A stretch of 64,000 nucleotides of DNA, taken from positions 5,704,001-5,768,000 of the forward strand of contig OZ059899.1 of NCBI GenBank assembly GCA_964057225.1. The letters are read 5' to 3'. This DNA is from Auanema rhodensis. Taxonomy: Eukaryota; Nematoda; Chromadorea; Rhabditida; Rhabditidae. Positions 25,601 through 39,598 of the stretch are shown piece by piece. Position numbers and translations under genes: made by a program. Within the stretch, counting starts at the first letter, position 1. Each line of letters starts with the position of its first letter. The notes beneath the pieces were generated by a model. The model had not been told where the DNA came from. It saw nothing but the letters and a program-made list of their open reading frames with translations, and ran no database searches.

Positions 25601-28600
25601 CCTATTTTTTTGTATTATACAACATTTGGTTCAGGAGCTTGTGGAAAAAATCTATATTTTCATGACTACCAATCAGTTTGAATCGTTCATCGCTACTGAT
25701 ATAGCGTCAGGAATTATTGCCCAAGTCGTTTATGTGAGTACAAAGTTTACATCCGAATTTTAGCAACCTGTTTTAGGTTAGACCTGAATATTTCAAAAAA
25801 TTTGCTGAGTTTGTTCAGAAGAAACTGAAGATTGTATTCACTCGTATGATGTGTATCATTTAATAGCCATTACCTAGTTTGTTTCAGCTGAAGTTCGTAA
25901 GCAAAGAGATGTAGATTCAGTAGTATTATGGTATATTAATCTGGCTTCCAGCATCTTCTGCACTACTAGTCATTCATTCATGAAACATAAAGATCTTAGT
26001 ATGGAATTAATTTCTTTGCTGTTGGAAGGTGAAAGCAAAGTGGCTCATGAGGTTAGTACAGTGTTACATATTTAAGTACACTATTTTATTTTAGACCGCT
26101 GCGAATTGTCTTTGGTTTTCCTTGTTTATGTTGTCTCGTACATATACTACACAACAGCGCGTAATAGCTAATTCTTTTAGTCGACCTTTAACGGAGTGGC
26201 TACCTATTCGCGTCAGTTTTGAAAATACTTAGCGAACTATGTTTTGTTGTTATAGGAATGGGCTAAAGTATATCAAGAGCATGAAGTGTCGATTTCTTGG
26301 CATGTTCCTACTGAGCATAATAAAGTTATTGTTTCCGAGATCTTACATACTTTTATGTTTCCAATAATGGAAAAGCTTCGAACCGAAAAGTTAGACACGT
26401 ACGTTTTTCTCTATTAGCTCCAACGCTCATTTATCTCTTTTACAGTTTCACGATGAGAAGATACATCAATCAATTGCATGTTTGTTTTTGCGGTGCCATA
26501 CCCTGTCTTCCCGTTCCTGAATCTGCCAAAGGACCTGTAGTTGAAGAGAATTGTTCAGTTCTTCCTCTAACGAAACGAGGTCCTATTGGGTGCATAAACA
26601 AATATTTTGGTTAGTTTTTATAATTCAAAAACGGAGTTTTGAATCTAACCTTGAGTACATGTAGATATTCCATACACGGATGGGCGCAATGTTCGCGAAG
26701 TGTTGCTTGAAATTTTGGAGGATATCATCAATCGTTTAGCTAATTCAAAAGAAGATCATCAAGTTCTTGGTACAATTACAGCTTTTTTGAGAGCTTTGAT
26801 TGATGATAACAGCATTGACATGGTATTTTCTTATTACTTAGGAATTCATTTGTATTTTTAACTATAGGGTGAATTGAATAGCGTTAACAGTAAAACTACC
26901 GAAGTGTTCGGAAATTTGAGTGATCCTTGTATGTTCGCTAAGCGCTTACCCATGAGTTCAATGGAATATTATGTGCACACTATTCACTTGGTAAAGTTCA
27001 TTTAGCATTTTTTCTGCAAATGAGAGTATTTTCAGACTTTCGCCTGCCACGAGCAAACTCACAATTATTCGCTTTATCAGAAAAAAATAATGCATTTACT
27101 TTTAAAGTTGGCTGTAAATAGTTATCCAGAGGTAATATTCATTAAAATTTTTGAAATTCAACAAATTTATAGGTCCGTGCATCTGCAAAGTGCGAATTAA
27201 ATCAAATGTTTACTGATTATCCTCAAGCTAAAGCTGGTCTCATTGAAGAAATTGCAAAGATTTTGGAAGATCCTAACAGCTCTGATGAGTGTCTCAAGGG
27301 AGCTCTCACTATTATTCGTGAAAACAAATTCGCTTGTTCATTTAATGCTAGGTTACGAACCATATTATGGAAAGCCTTGATCAATATGCGGGTAAATATA
27401 ATTCTCACACTTATACTAAATTAACCTCGATTTTTTAAAGATGATTGAGCTACCTTTCTTCATTGAAACTATGGATGCCATCTGGGGCCAGATAGGAACT
27501 CTCACTATAAAAAAGAAGAGCAATAAGGTATAAAATATTTTGAGAATTGCATTAATAATGTATTTAAGCCGTTATCCCCTGAAACAGTTTCATTTGCAAG
27601 AGAATGGTGGAATGAGCTACCAAAACATGGCATGTGGAAACAGTACGATACTGAAGAAAAAATTGAGGCAGCTGTTGTTCGTAAGGCAGAGAGATACGAA
27701 GTGCTAAAACAGTATGAATCATAATCTAAATTTGTTGTACAAAATAACTATTAAGAGATCAGAACATCCTTGTTCAAACGCTTTTAAACATTTTTGACAA
27801 ATCTTCTACTCTTCATCATTCAAGAGCTAAGATTTGTCGAACGATGTTATGGAGATGTCAAAGACAGCTAGCAAAAGTGGAAACTATTCGAGTAATTTGA
27901 ACTGATTATAAACTATTTCTATGTAACAATTTTCAGATTTTACTGAATAAAATGCTAGATGATGAAGAATATTTGCGTAGTAGAAGTGCTGACGAATTAT
28001 CATTTTGGTTGAAAAAGAATAAACCAAAAACAATTCGCATGGAGTGGGAATGCCCTAAGAGAGTAAGTTTGTATATATATGATTTAATTTCTATTCATCT
28101 TTTTAGCCTGATAATTGTCCTATGCTTCTGTGTGGTATTCGTAAAGACAACCTTTGTGTTGCATATGATTCAGAAAATCTTCCCGACACAGAGGAAAAAT
28201 GGAATAAGACTGTGTTTTTCACCAGGCTCTATGGTTGCTACCAATGGCCCAAGTATGAATATTCAAATTAATACCATTTCAATATCTATTTCAGGTCTTT
28301 GAGCTTAGTTACGTATGCATCTAATCAGTTGTTAGATCGACCTGAATTATCTCCAGAGGAGGAAGCTATCGTTAACTGGTTTGAGGTAATTAGTAAAAAA
28401 AACAATTTCAATTATGTCTACAATGTTAAGAATACATCTAATGTTCAAAAATGGGTTGAGCTTATGCTTGTTAAAAAGAAAGATGAGGGTGCAATAGTCG
28501 AAAGTACCTGGTGGTTGGTCAAGGTAGTTACTTTTTGTGCCGCTTCTTTATTCCTGTTTTTATAGTATGTTTTACGAAATTTCCCTCATAACACTAAAAT

Positions 28601-30619
28601 TTATGACAATTTTATAAATGTTTTACGTGATCTTATAAAATCAAAAGATGTGAGTTTTCAACTGTTTTGATTTTCAAATAAATGGCATATTCTAGAGAGA
28701 AAAGCAACGTTTAGCATCAGAAATATTTTTGGGAATCGGAAAAGGAACTAAATATTATTCATTCGAGAAACTGGATAAAATGTGGAAATGGCTTGCTCCT
28801 GCTGTTGATTCTTTATATGATATAATGAACAATGAAGCAGAGTTAGCATGGGTAAATTCAATGGCGAGAGTAAGAATAAACGGATTTTTTTTGTTTTTTT
28901 ATTTTATGATTTAAGTTGTTTAATAAGGAGGATCCTCGGAGATATTGGTGGCTTATCGAACAACTAATTCAGGGCATGAGTCGGCCAGCACCAACACCTT
29001 GGCATCAAGCACTGTATTTATTTTTGTTTGGCTCGGTTTAATGGTTCTATCGTAGGCGTTCTGATGTAATCCACGCGAATAGATGGCGTGACATAGAAAT
29101 AAGAAAGCGAATCTGTGAGATATCCTGGGAACAACTACCCAATGCTTCAACAGAATTACAGAGGAATGCCGTATCTACGTTATTTATTTTTTACAGTATC
29201 TATCGTAACTTCTCGTATTTTTCAGATCATTAAAACATATTTGTACCCTGTATGATTCAAATCTTTGCAACGATTTTGATCAAATTCCTGAACGATTCCA
29301 CCTCCGTGGTACTGATTTTTGGTTGAAACGGTTTGAAGATAAAGTAATAATATTTCCCTTATTGCCATTTTATTTTGTTTGCTTGACTTATTTATAGATT
29401 AATTGCTTAGAAGAAATGCATTTAACATCTAGCGTTTCAATGATCGATGCAGCTACATTCGAAAAGAAACATCAATCTCCTTTAGGCTTGAGACGACATA
29501 GTCAACAGGATCTCAGCTTCGATGAAGATAAGGAGCGTTTGGTATGTTATGGATACTTCTACAAATTACCACAAATTATTTCTCCTAATGACTTATACAT
29601 TCATTCCCTATTCAGTCTTTGGTTTATCTTCGAACCTTAATTGAGTTCTTGTTACAATATTATGAAGATTGTATGATCAGTTTAACAGATGGAATTATCT
29701 CTAAATTTCCTATGCTTGTTCATTATGCTAATGAGGATGAGTCAGAGTAAGAAAATCGAAAGAATTCCAAAATAAATAATGGTTTGCTCATTTCAGAGAA
29801 CAGTCGACGTTCCGAGATTTTGATATTAAGCAGAATGCTTCGCTTTTAGTTCACGACTATATGGGTAGTTTGTTTTTATCAGAAAAGTATGCTGACAGTT
29901 TTCTTCATACTGTTATTAGTGTATGGCTTTTTCTTTATAAATAGCACAAGTGATTATTTTAGTCCTTTGATTCTTCTTGCCAATGGCGCGTAAAAGTGTC
30001 CGTTTTGAAATATGTTCAAGTACTGGTATTCTCAAATATCTTTATATGTGAAAAGGAAAATAGAAGAACCTTAATTTTGAATTTTTTATTCAGAGCTCTT
30101 CCGGATGTTCAGGTAACATAAATAACTATTAGTTGGAGCAAATGAAGTTTTTTCAGAGTGAAGTTCGACAAGAAGCTTATCAATGCTTGCTTTCTTTAGC
30201 TCATTGTGAATATATCAAATTGGATTCTGGCGTTGTGGTATATCTACTACATTAATGAGCATATTGATTACTTTTTTCAGGAACGCTTGCATAAGATGAA
30301 TTCACGTTCAGAACGACGTTTCCAACACGGTGCTGTTTTAGGTTATGCTGCTTTAGTTATGGCATTCCCATACTCAACCCCCAAGGGGATTATACCTGTT
30401 ATTCAAAAACTTTGTGTAGTAACCTCTAGAAATGCTGAGATCCAGGTAAATATAATTTGTTCTGGCTAAAGCTAATAATTGTTTCAGTCAACTGCAACTA
30501 TTGCTTTACGAGAATTCCGCAGAAGTCATAGAGACGAGTGGGAAAAGACTAGTCAAGTTCTCGGTCCTCAATTACTTTATCAAATTGAAAATGCTATTGC
30601 TCCGTTATATTACGTGTAA
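22646..30619 (+). CDS. PSME4: proteasome activator complex subunit 4 (PA200/Blm10)
   Basis: Large HEAT-repeat protein that caps the 20S proteasome and opens its gate, acting in nuclear proteolysis and histone turnover. Many exons are joined by 40-60 bp introns. Recognisable PA200 segments, in order, are YAQHVRLIKLFYQIL and LSRKDLELDWKPVYKLYY (about 23,300-23,530), GLWWDVVWGFYSVVEMGHFW (about 23,890), DDTFSRILRSLGLS (about 24,070), PLTEWLPIR then EWAKVYQEHEVSISWHVPTE (about 26,190-26,320), and the C-terminal bromodomain-like HEAT part with LREFRRSHRDEWEKT. The protein ends in Leu-Tyr-Tyr-Val, giving the penultimate Tyr of the HbYX gate-opening tail. The 5' end is least certain: from the ATG at 22646, a donor inside GAGGTTC|GTGAG joined to the exon before 22913 keeps the frame. 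Confidence 0.93.
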
Positions 30620-31140
30620 TACATTCGAAATAATCGGTGGAATGTAAAATAGATTTGTTATGTTTTACAACTTGTCATGCCATCTGTTTTTCTAACTTAT
30701 AACCTCAGTGTGCCCTCAACATATTGTAATATATGCTTAGAAATTTCCGGTGTGATATAAGGTGATTACACATGAATTGCTTTTCAGTTATCAAAAAAGT
30801 AGGGTATCTGTGATGACAAGTTGCTTGATTTTTATTGGCTCAGTAATAAATTTCTTTTCTATTGAATGTTTTCAACAAGTTGCAATGAAATTGAAACTCA
30901 GATTAGATAAGGTGTATAACATATTCGTTCAAAATTTATGTCGCTCATCGCGTCAGGACCATTTTTCAATTTTGTCGTGGCATACGTTTAGCATTGATTC
31001 TCATATATTGAAATCTGTATGTTCTGTGTAATTGTTTTTAATATATAATTTCGACTTTAATGCTTAGATGAAGCTGACCCGCTAATGATTTAACATTATT
31101 GTATTTAATCTTCTAAGTTTACATTATGTATATTTTTAGA
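30620..31140. other. intergenic between PSME4 and the TM9SF gene
   Basis: About 520 bp, same-strand gap. It ends in a TTTTTAG acceptor directly before the TM9SF ATG, a likely trans-splice site. An 89-codon open frame at 30762-31031 has no coding character. Confidence 0.5.
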
Positions 31141-33883
31141 ATGCGACCAGTTCTGGTTGCTGCTATTGTCCTTGTGGGCTTAGCCTCTTCATTTTATCTA
31201 CCAGGCTTGGCTCCAGTGAATTTTTGTGAGCGAAAAAATGAAAAAGCAAATTGCCCAGTGAGTATATATTAAAATATTTAATGCTTATATTGTTTACTAG
31301 AGTAATATAACCTTATATGTTAATCGTCTTGACAGTGATCAGTCGGTTATTCCTTATGAGTATCACAGGTATGATAATTGAAAGTATTTCTAAGAAGCTT
31401 ACTCTCTTTATTAGTTTTGACTTTTGCTATGGCTCTGAAGATGAATCTCCTGTTGAGAATCTGGGCCAAGTCCTTTTTGGTGAAAGAATTAGACCCAGTC
31501 AATATGCTGTGAGTCATGCATATAAAATACATTCAAAAAACTTTTCAATGTTATTGCAGATTTCTTTCTTAGAGAAGAAGGAATGTGCTTTATTATGCAA
31601 TAAAAAATATAATGGTCAAAATGATCTTGCCAAAATCTTACACTTGCAAAAAGGAATGAGATTGAATTATCAACATCATTGGTATTCAGACATCATTGTG
31701 CCAAATAATATAATTTTGTTGGTTCTAGGATTATTGATAATATGCCAGTTACTTTCTGTTTTACGAATCAACAAAATATGAATGTTTGTACCACCGGATT
31801 TCCAATGGGATGTTACGTGGATAAAAGCGGGAATCAACATGATGCTTGTGTGCTGGATGTAGTTTTGATTTTTTTTAACAATCACTTTTTTTTATTTTTA
31901 GCCAAGATTTAGTCAGTCCGATAGTTATTATCTTTTCAATCATGTCGATATTTCGATTGAATACAGAGATATGTCCCACGACCCGAATTTCCTCGAAGAA
32001 AAGGTTTTTTATTATATGTTTCGCGTTCTATATTGCTTGGCTTAGGTTGGAGGAAGAATAATTCATATAAATATTCAACCACGTTCAATCAAACACAAAG
32101 ATACTTCTAATCTTCATTGCTCTGAAGATGCGCCTCCACTTGCTCTTAAATCTTCTGAAACAAGTGCAGAAATTATCTATACCTATTCAATTAAATGGAA
32201 GGTATTAACAATTTTTTTACTTCAAAGTTTTTGAGACTATCATTTTTAGGACACTAAAGTCAAGTGGTCTTCACGTTGGGATTACATTTTGGATTCTATT
32301 CCACACACTAACATTCAATGGTTTTCTATCATGAATTCACTTGTAATCGTGCTTTTCCTCTCCGGAATGGTATGTGATTACCTTATTAGTTAGTTCAAAG
32401 ATCTTTTAATTTAGGTTGGTATGATTATGATGAGAACCCTTCATAGGGACATCACCAAGTATAATGAAGAAAATGAGGTATAATACTGAGTTTGTTCTGA
32501 AGTTATTTCTTTGGTATAGGAGGATGCTCAGGAAGAGTTTGGATGGAAACTTGTTCATGGAGATGTTTTCCGTGCACCACGTTACGCCATGATGCTTTCA
32601 GTTTTTATTGGAGCTGGAACCCAAACATTGTTCATGGTTGCAATTACTCTTGGTAAATTTGTAATTTAAAAAATCCTTTTCATTCGGTATTCACAGTGTT
32701 TGCTTGCTTGGGATTCCTCTCTCCTGCTAATCGTGGTTCATTGATGACTTTTGGTCTGGTTTTCTATGTATTTTTTGGAATTGTTGCTGGATATGTGTCG
32801 GCCAGATTATATAAGAGTACGATGTAAATTCATATCAATCGCTCTAACTTTGTTTTTTCAGCTTTTCAAGGCGTTCATTGGAAGACAAATGTTCTCCTCA
32901 CCAGTTTCTTGGTTCCTGGGTACTATTTTAAAGAGCTAATTCAATTTTAATTGTTTAATTTTAGAATGTTGTTCTCTATCTTCTTCTTTACGAACTTGCT
33001 TTTATGGAGTAAAGGGTCATCTGCTGCTGTTCCTTTTGGAACTCTTGTAGCGTTGCTCTCATTATGGCTGTTCATTTCCACTCCAATGACTTTCATTGGA
33101 GCTTTCTTTGGGTTTAAGAAAAGAGTGAGTATTTTTATTAAAAGTTTATTGAATCGTTATTTTTTTACAGGGATTTGAAGCACCTGTACGCACCAACCAG
33201 ATTCCTCGCCAAGTTCCTGAACAAACCATGTACACTAAACCACTTCCCGGTATGCTAATGGGAGGTATCTTGCCATTCGGTTGTATATTTATCCAACTTT
33301 TCTTCATTCTAAACAGTATTTGGTAAGAAAATAGTTATGGATTTTGATTATGATATATTGACTCATTTGCAGGGCTCATCAAACTTATTACATGTTTGGC
33401 TTCCTGTTTCTTGTTTTCCTAATCCTTATTATAACTTGCTCTGAAGCAACAATTTTGTTGGCCTATTTCCATCTATGTGCAGAGGTTTTGAATATCATAG
33501 TTTACAGTTTAGAGTTGATATTTAGGATTATCATTGGTGGTGGAGATCGTTCATGACAAGTGGGTTCACCGCAGTGTACTTGTTCTTATATTGCGTTCAC
33601 TTCTTTAATAGCAAGCTAACGATTAGTGGAGTTGTAAGTTTATTTGCTTTTGATTGAAATATTTTGAAATATATTTATATTTTAACTGGAACATGTATTA
33701 TAGATATCAACAATATTATATTTCTCCTATACATTGATTTTCGTTTTCATGTTCTTCCTAATGACAGGTTAGTGTAACGAAAATGGAGAATAATGAACAT
33801 ATTTTAAAATTTTAGGAACAATAGGGTTTATCTCCACTTACTGGTTTGTACGCAAGATCTATTCCTCTATCAAAGTCGACTAA
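31141..33883 (+). CDS. transmembrane 9 superfamily (nonaspanin) protein, TM9SF2/4-like
   Basis: Starts [20 protein letters not shown], a cleavable signal peptide. The long luminal domain contains PFAM EMP70 hallmarks: [23 protein letters not shown] and then [10 protein letters not shown]. From about 32,320 come nine hydrophobic segments, with the characteristic cytosolic loop [37 protein letters not shown] between the first and second. Further hallmarks are [33 protein letters not shown] and [20 protein letters not shown]. The tail ends KIYSSIKVD: the terminal Lys-x-Asp is the COPI-binding KXD Golgi-retention signal of this family. Length (about 650 residues) fits TM9SF2 and TM9SF4. The ATG follows a TTTTTAG acceptor by one base, so trans-splicing is likely. 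Confidence 0.95.
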
Positions 33884-34417
33884 AATGTTGAAAGAATAAT
33901 TATGAACTCATTCATTAGAATTGTTACTGATTGTATATGGTGTGTTTGGTCTTGACAAATATTCTTATAAGTTTATTTCGGATTTGTATTCAATGCTTTA
34001 TAAAAACAGGCATGGAATAAGTTAAAACTTGTATTTATATAACACATCCTTGTCTGTTTTATTTATATTTTACCGGAGAAATTTGTTCACATTTTATTAA
34101 TATTTAATAATGCATATTTATATGGGATGTAGCATTTGTTCTTTATAACCGTTTAAGGTTTTTTTGGTATGTCTGTTTCCTTTTAAAGTGTTAGCCAGTC
34201 GTGTGGCTGTGTGACATATTTTATTTGACTGTGATAATAAACGGATGTATTCAGTTTTTAACAAAATTAGCTTTATCTATGATGATTAATATGAACAAGG
34301 CGAACCGAAAAAACGTATTAAGGACCAATGTTGTTTATTTGCTTATTTCATGTTAATCTAAGTGTATGGGTAAAGATGAACCGAGATTGTTCTGAAGTCA
34401 ATTCTATTCTTTGAACT

Positions 34418-36001
34418 TCATCGTCTCCTACCGAAGGCCATGGAAACGAATCTGAATGAGAAATTTTTTCAAAAATTCAATTGAGCGTTAGCTAAATAAA
34501 TACCTGGGGTCATCAAATTGGAATTCAGAACGCTTTCCAAACGAGCTAGTCAGGAATCTATAATTTTTCTTTTATAAGAATTATGAATAATAATAAAGAA
34601 CCTTGGATCATCAAAGCCTGATCGTTTCCCAAATGATGTGGAGAAATATCTGAAAAGGAACTTTTGAGAATGTTTTCCGGAACTCTTTTACGAGAGATTG
34701 AAAGCAATAGAATGTTTTGGTTCTATATGCAAAACGAATATTATAAATTCATTATCCCTAATTTTGATCAGTCATATCAACGTTTGACATCATTTTATTA
34801 TTTTAAGTTATGAATGCGCGTTGTATGACTTTTATATGTACTCTTAGGTCATAACAGAACACTAGAACTCGAAGACCTCTTCTCTATTCAACTATATCTA
34901 AAAGTTAGTGAACAGAAATAAAAGTTGTTTTTGTAGTAAGCCAATTCCGGAAACCGAAATTTGCACACTCTGCTTAATTCAGTGTTCACCGTTCATAAAA
35001 AATAGATAATTCATTCGCTTTCAAAACCAAATTCTTGACAGGTAGGCTTGAACTAGCAAACTTCCATATTCCAACAGATTGCGTAGTCGCTCAGTTCATT
35101 GGATAAGGAAAAGCATTTAGAAGTTTTTTTAAAAAAAGTCTTCTTTATATATCCTATAGTTCTATGGAATTTTTTGAGTCGAAGTATATAAATACATTCA
35201 TACTTCAAACAATGAAAAGAATTTATCGAAGTTTAGGTACATGACAAGGTGTCATTGAATTTTTGCATATTTAAACAATATTACAAGCTAACTCTCCGCT
35301 ATTTGTTTGTTTTGCTCTAGCGGTACATTGTACATTTTTGGTTTCGAAGAGCGGTTATTTTTTTGTTTGATCATTTGTAAATTCTATACAATTTTACGAA
35401 AATAGTACGTTGATGTCATTGCCCTTGGAAGGCTGTTCAATTTCAATATTTAATATAAATAGTGGAAGTATATTTACAGGGAAGCCTTATGTTGAATTCA
35501 TATTCTTCAACGAAAAACTGGTTTAAAAGAAATAATTATTCGATTTTAACTATGGTATTTTATTCTTGAAAGCACTCAATGCCTAAGCAAAATCATACCT
35601 CGGATCATCCATTGCTTCTCTCTTTCCAAAAGCATTTGAGAACATTCTTGGATCTTCGAACAATACCGATCTAGATTAAAATTATTTATTCGAATTGAAT
35701 CTGTTTTAATTACCTCTCTGTTCGTTCCTGAGGAGGGTTTGAACTTCTTTTTCCAAACGCTGAAGAAAACATTCTACAAGAAACAATAACGTAGCAAGTA
35801 TTAAATACATGTTTACCTTGGATCATCGAACTCCGTCCTTTTGTCATATTGTGAAGCATATCTGGAATTTATTATAATACTGAGATCATCTTGAATATGA
35901 TTTGATAGCATATGGATATAGCTAAATAGTACTTACAATTCATTTGTTGGTATAAGTCCTCCGGCTACCACGCCAAACATCATTACTACCAGCAAGAGCA
36001 T
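34418..36001 (-). CDS. nlp-7: neuropeptide precursor, NLP-7 type (DPR...FG-amide peptides)
   Basis: Seven exons (35937-36001, 35817-35861, 35714-35773, 35599-35670, 34602-34649, 34504-34557, 34418-34451) total 378 nt and encode 125 residues. Signal peptide: MLLLVVMMFGVVAGG. The precursor yields five related peptides ending in Gly before dibasic sites: TEFDDPRMFSSAFG-KR, SVLFEDPRMFSNAFG-KR, EAMDDPRYFSTSFG-KR, SGFDDPRFLTSSFG-KR and SEFQFDDPRFVSMAFG-RRR. The Gly before KR/RRR predicts C-terminal amidation. The DDPRMFxSSFG pattern matches the C. elegans nlp-7 peptides. All five introns after exon 2 split the Arg codon of DPR in phase 2 (AG|A), so every mature peptide is assembled from two exons. 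The fourth intron is long (about 950 bp). Confidence 0.93.
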
Positions 36002-38951
36002 ATCACCCTATTAAAAGATTTCGATAAATATACGTCATATTATGGTCATATTAATTGGAGAACAGGATGTATAGTCTGCATGGATATAATATTTCGATAA
36101 AAATTGGAATGAATTTGTAAATGGGAGAAACATGAAGAACATATTTGAACTGAAATTAGATACCACAATGAAGATGGAAATAGAAAATATTTTGGTGGAT
36201 TATATTTTCTTTGGTATTTGTAAGATATTTTATCAATTAATCAATAGGTATAAACAGGATGTTATGTAAAGAATACAATTCAAATGGAAACATATTGCGA
36301 ATATTGGTCGGATGAAGCTATGCATGAGGGTGATATTCTAAGAAACGAATTCGGAAACAAGAAAAAGCTAGTCTGGTATTCGTTAGTATTAATCAAAATT
36401 TTTATTGGATAACAGATTTAACGAACTTCAAGGAAATGAATACTTAATATGCTAACATATACGAGAATAACTTTTATATGATAATATTTATTCCTCAACT
36501 GTGAGAAGAATAATGAAAGATAGGAAAGCTTGAATTTTGAATGTCAACGCTTTTCCGTACAATATACTCAAAAACACTTTTCCGATTAATGTCGCAAGAG
36601 CACGCGTATTCCTACTGTCTACATAGTTTTGAATTTTTTTTTAAAACCGGGGAAGAAAAACAATATTATGCATTCCCCCAAAAGTTATGTATGTGGGTAA
36701 TACTATAAACATTTTAGCATATGAAGATTTCTTTAAATAGTTCTACATCATAATAATAAGAGAGAAGATTTATATGGAAATAACGTAATCTGCCAAGTAA
36801 GATGAGATGTGTCTCTGTCTCACTATATATTAAAACAGATCAAAATGAAGAATGAGCCAAGTTGAGTGATGAAGAGAGCCTGAGAAAAATGATTGTTTTT
36901 GTCCTCCTACCATGATAAAAATGTTCAAACTAGGAAAAGAGAAAGAACAGAATATGACAATGAATATAGCCATAATATTATGTCTTAAACTAAAATAATA
37001 GTTCACAATCCGATATATTCGTTCCAACTATTAGGTCATTTGAGAACATCAACTTAATTTTTTTGCAATCTAATGTACTTGTAGCAGCTGTTCGTTTTGA
37101 TAAATAACAAAGCTATCTGAATTTCTGTGTTCGTCATTTATGATTACACTTTTGATTTAAAAGAGTTATACACGATATTGTTGTTTTTCTCATACTAAGG
37201 TTGTTCTTTGTGATTATATGAAACAATAATAATACATAGAGCATATAAGTTATATTAAAACTATATAAGTTACTCTTAAGTATAGCTTTATGACGTTAGA
37301 ACTTTGTTTATGAAGAATTTAATCAGAATTTCAAAATTCATAATTAATATGACGTATAGAAAATGTTAAAAAATATAAGGATGAATATAGGTGACTTTAT
37401 CTACTCTCTTTATATCTCTCTCTCAGCGTAAATGATGAAAAAGTGTAGGAAGAGACGGCACTTACATTCACTGACGTTTACTTGCCATATCTAAAGGTTT
37501 CAAATTTAAGGCTTCTCAAGCCAGATTAAATAGAGATAGACAATAGAAAATGCAGATGATTCCTTGTTTCTATTTATTTCTCATCGTACTACCTTTTAAT
37601 TATTATACTAAACAAATTTCGTAGGATCGTAGAAATGTTAAGAGCCATTTCAATCATTATCTTAATTGTAAAAAAGGGTTTAAAATATATATAAAAATTT
37701 AAATTATAATGAAAAACAATCATTAGAGTATTTGAAAAGAAACTTATAAGAATTGTTTTATTATTTTTTGGTTAGTAGCCTCTTTGAGATATTATGAAAG
37801 GTGGGTAGGGGGTCGAAGATGAATATCTCAAAGAAAACGCTATGATAGAAATTTAAAAGGCTTGTAGTGTCAGACTTCAACAATAGCACCTCCATGAACA
37901 ACAGAGCGGACTAAATAAATTGAATTATTAGAAGATATTTTCTTCTGAAAAGTCTCATCAAAGAACCAAATTTCTTTTTCATCACTCGAAAATGAGTAGT
38001 TATAAACAATAAATTTATCAACACGTGAGATTGAAGAGTATTTTAAACTATAATATAAGTAAAGTATATGAAAAAAATGTCGTATTGTTTAATTTAAATA
38101 TATATTTAAATAAGTAACGTCACATTTTATCAGAAATTCAGGTCATACTATATTTCGTAGCCAATAATCTTAAAAATAAAAGTTAAAAAAGAAAAAAAAC
38201 TTTGTTTTATTGTTCAAATATAACATTTTGAAACAAAATGTAACAAAATGAAAAATTAGCATAAATTAAAATTGCTCTGGCAACAGCTATTCATTCACGT
38301 GAACGTTAACACAGCATGAACACGTCATTTTGGAAAAGTTGAATAGTTGCTTACACAGGGAACTGGCCATATAACATATGCTATCTAATGAGAAAATTTA
38401 ATTAGATTTGTTTTTCCAATATACAAGTCATTTTAAATATTAATGCTAAAAATTTCTTCAAAAATAGAATATTTTATGTAGTATTTCTCTGAATGAAATC
38501 GAGAAAATCGTTCTTATGATATCTGATTATCTAATTCTTTATGAAATCAAAGTGTTATAAATTTTATAAGTAGTTGATCTACCATTTGATATATGTCGTA
38601 TGTGGATGAGCTGATGATCGGACATCAAAACAATTATGAAAATAGTTTGTGGACATAAATCTTCTATTTCTGAGCTACTTAAATAAATTGTCAAAACCAC
38701 ACATCATACTTAATTCTCTTCTTTTCAATTTCTCGAAATTCATTCTCTTAAGATCAAAGTTCATGCAAAGGTTTCTCTTGACTACAATTTGTATATTAAA
38801 TAGAGCCTTTAAGTGAATGATTGAAAACGTTGTCATTATTTTTGAATGAATTTGATGTCATCTAGATGACGAGAACTATACCCAAAACTGTGTCTCGTGA
38901 TCAGACTATAAGTTTATGAAAAACAAACAAAAAACGGATTGTATGGCTATC

Positions 38952-38991
<40 letters not shown>

Positions 38992-39598
38992 CATAACTCT
39001 TGTTGATGTTTTGCGTTCATGACATATAATATTTGATATCTAGCGCATTCACAGAAGTTCCTCTGGCTAACTACAAGTAGTAAGCACTGTTTATACCTCG
39101 TGCACATCACTATACGTACAAGTCCAGGTTCAACAGAAATTAATGAACAATATCAAATTGTAGATGTCTACTACGGTTACAAACTCTTAAACTCTAAAAT
39201 CAATAATACAAAAATCAAAATATGTTTTGATGCTCATTCAAAGGATATTGTTATATCGTACTTTGCATAAGTTCAAATTGAAAGAAAAAACAAATTAAAA
39301 ATAAGAATAAATGAATCTAAACAGTTGAAATGAGGAGATCTTTAATATGACAAACACTTTGTGGCAGATTAAATGATTTAGGGAAACAAAGATGAGAAAG
39401 AAAATCCTTGAATTGTCCTTGTTGCTAGGTCTCTACTAGCTTTCAAACATACGATTTGAAATATTGTTCCATGTTCAACAGAAGGAAAACATCAAAGAGA
39501 ATTCAGAAAAAAAACAAAATCAATAGAATAGTTCATTTATTTATAGCAAGTTTTTGTGGTCAAAACGAAAACAAATAATGTGGCTTTAAGGAGAGGTT
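36002..39598. other. gene-poor AT-rich stretch
   Basis: About 3.6 kb upstream of the nlp-7-like gene without a supportable exon. It holds an (AT)16 microsatellite, a GTGGGTAGGGGG run near 37,800 and a 14-bp palindrome GTCATCTAGATGAC near 38,860. It may contain enhancers of the neuropeptide gene; none is identified. Confidence 0.5.
38958..38989. repeat. (AT)16 microsatellite
   Basis: Uninterrupted alternating AT for 32 bases. Confidence 0.95.

Noticed and set aside
30762-31031. 89-codon plus-strand frame between PSME4 and TM9SF
   Set aside because: Codon use and composition are unlike its neighbours, with no conserved motif and no splice context.
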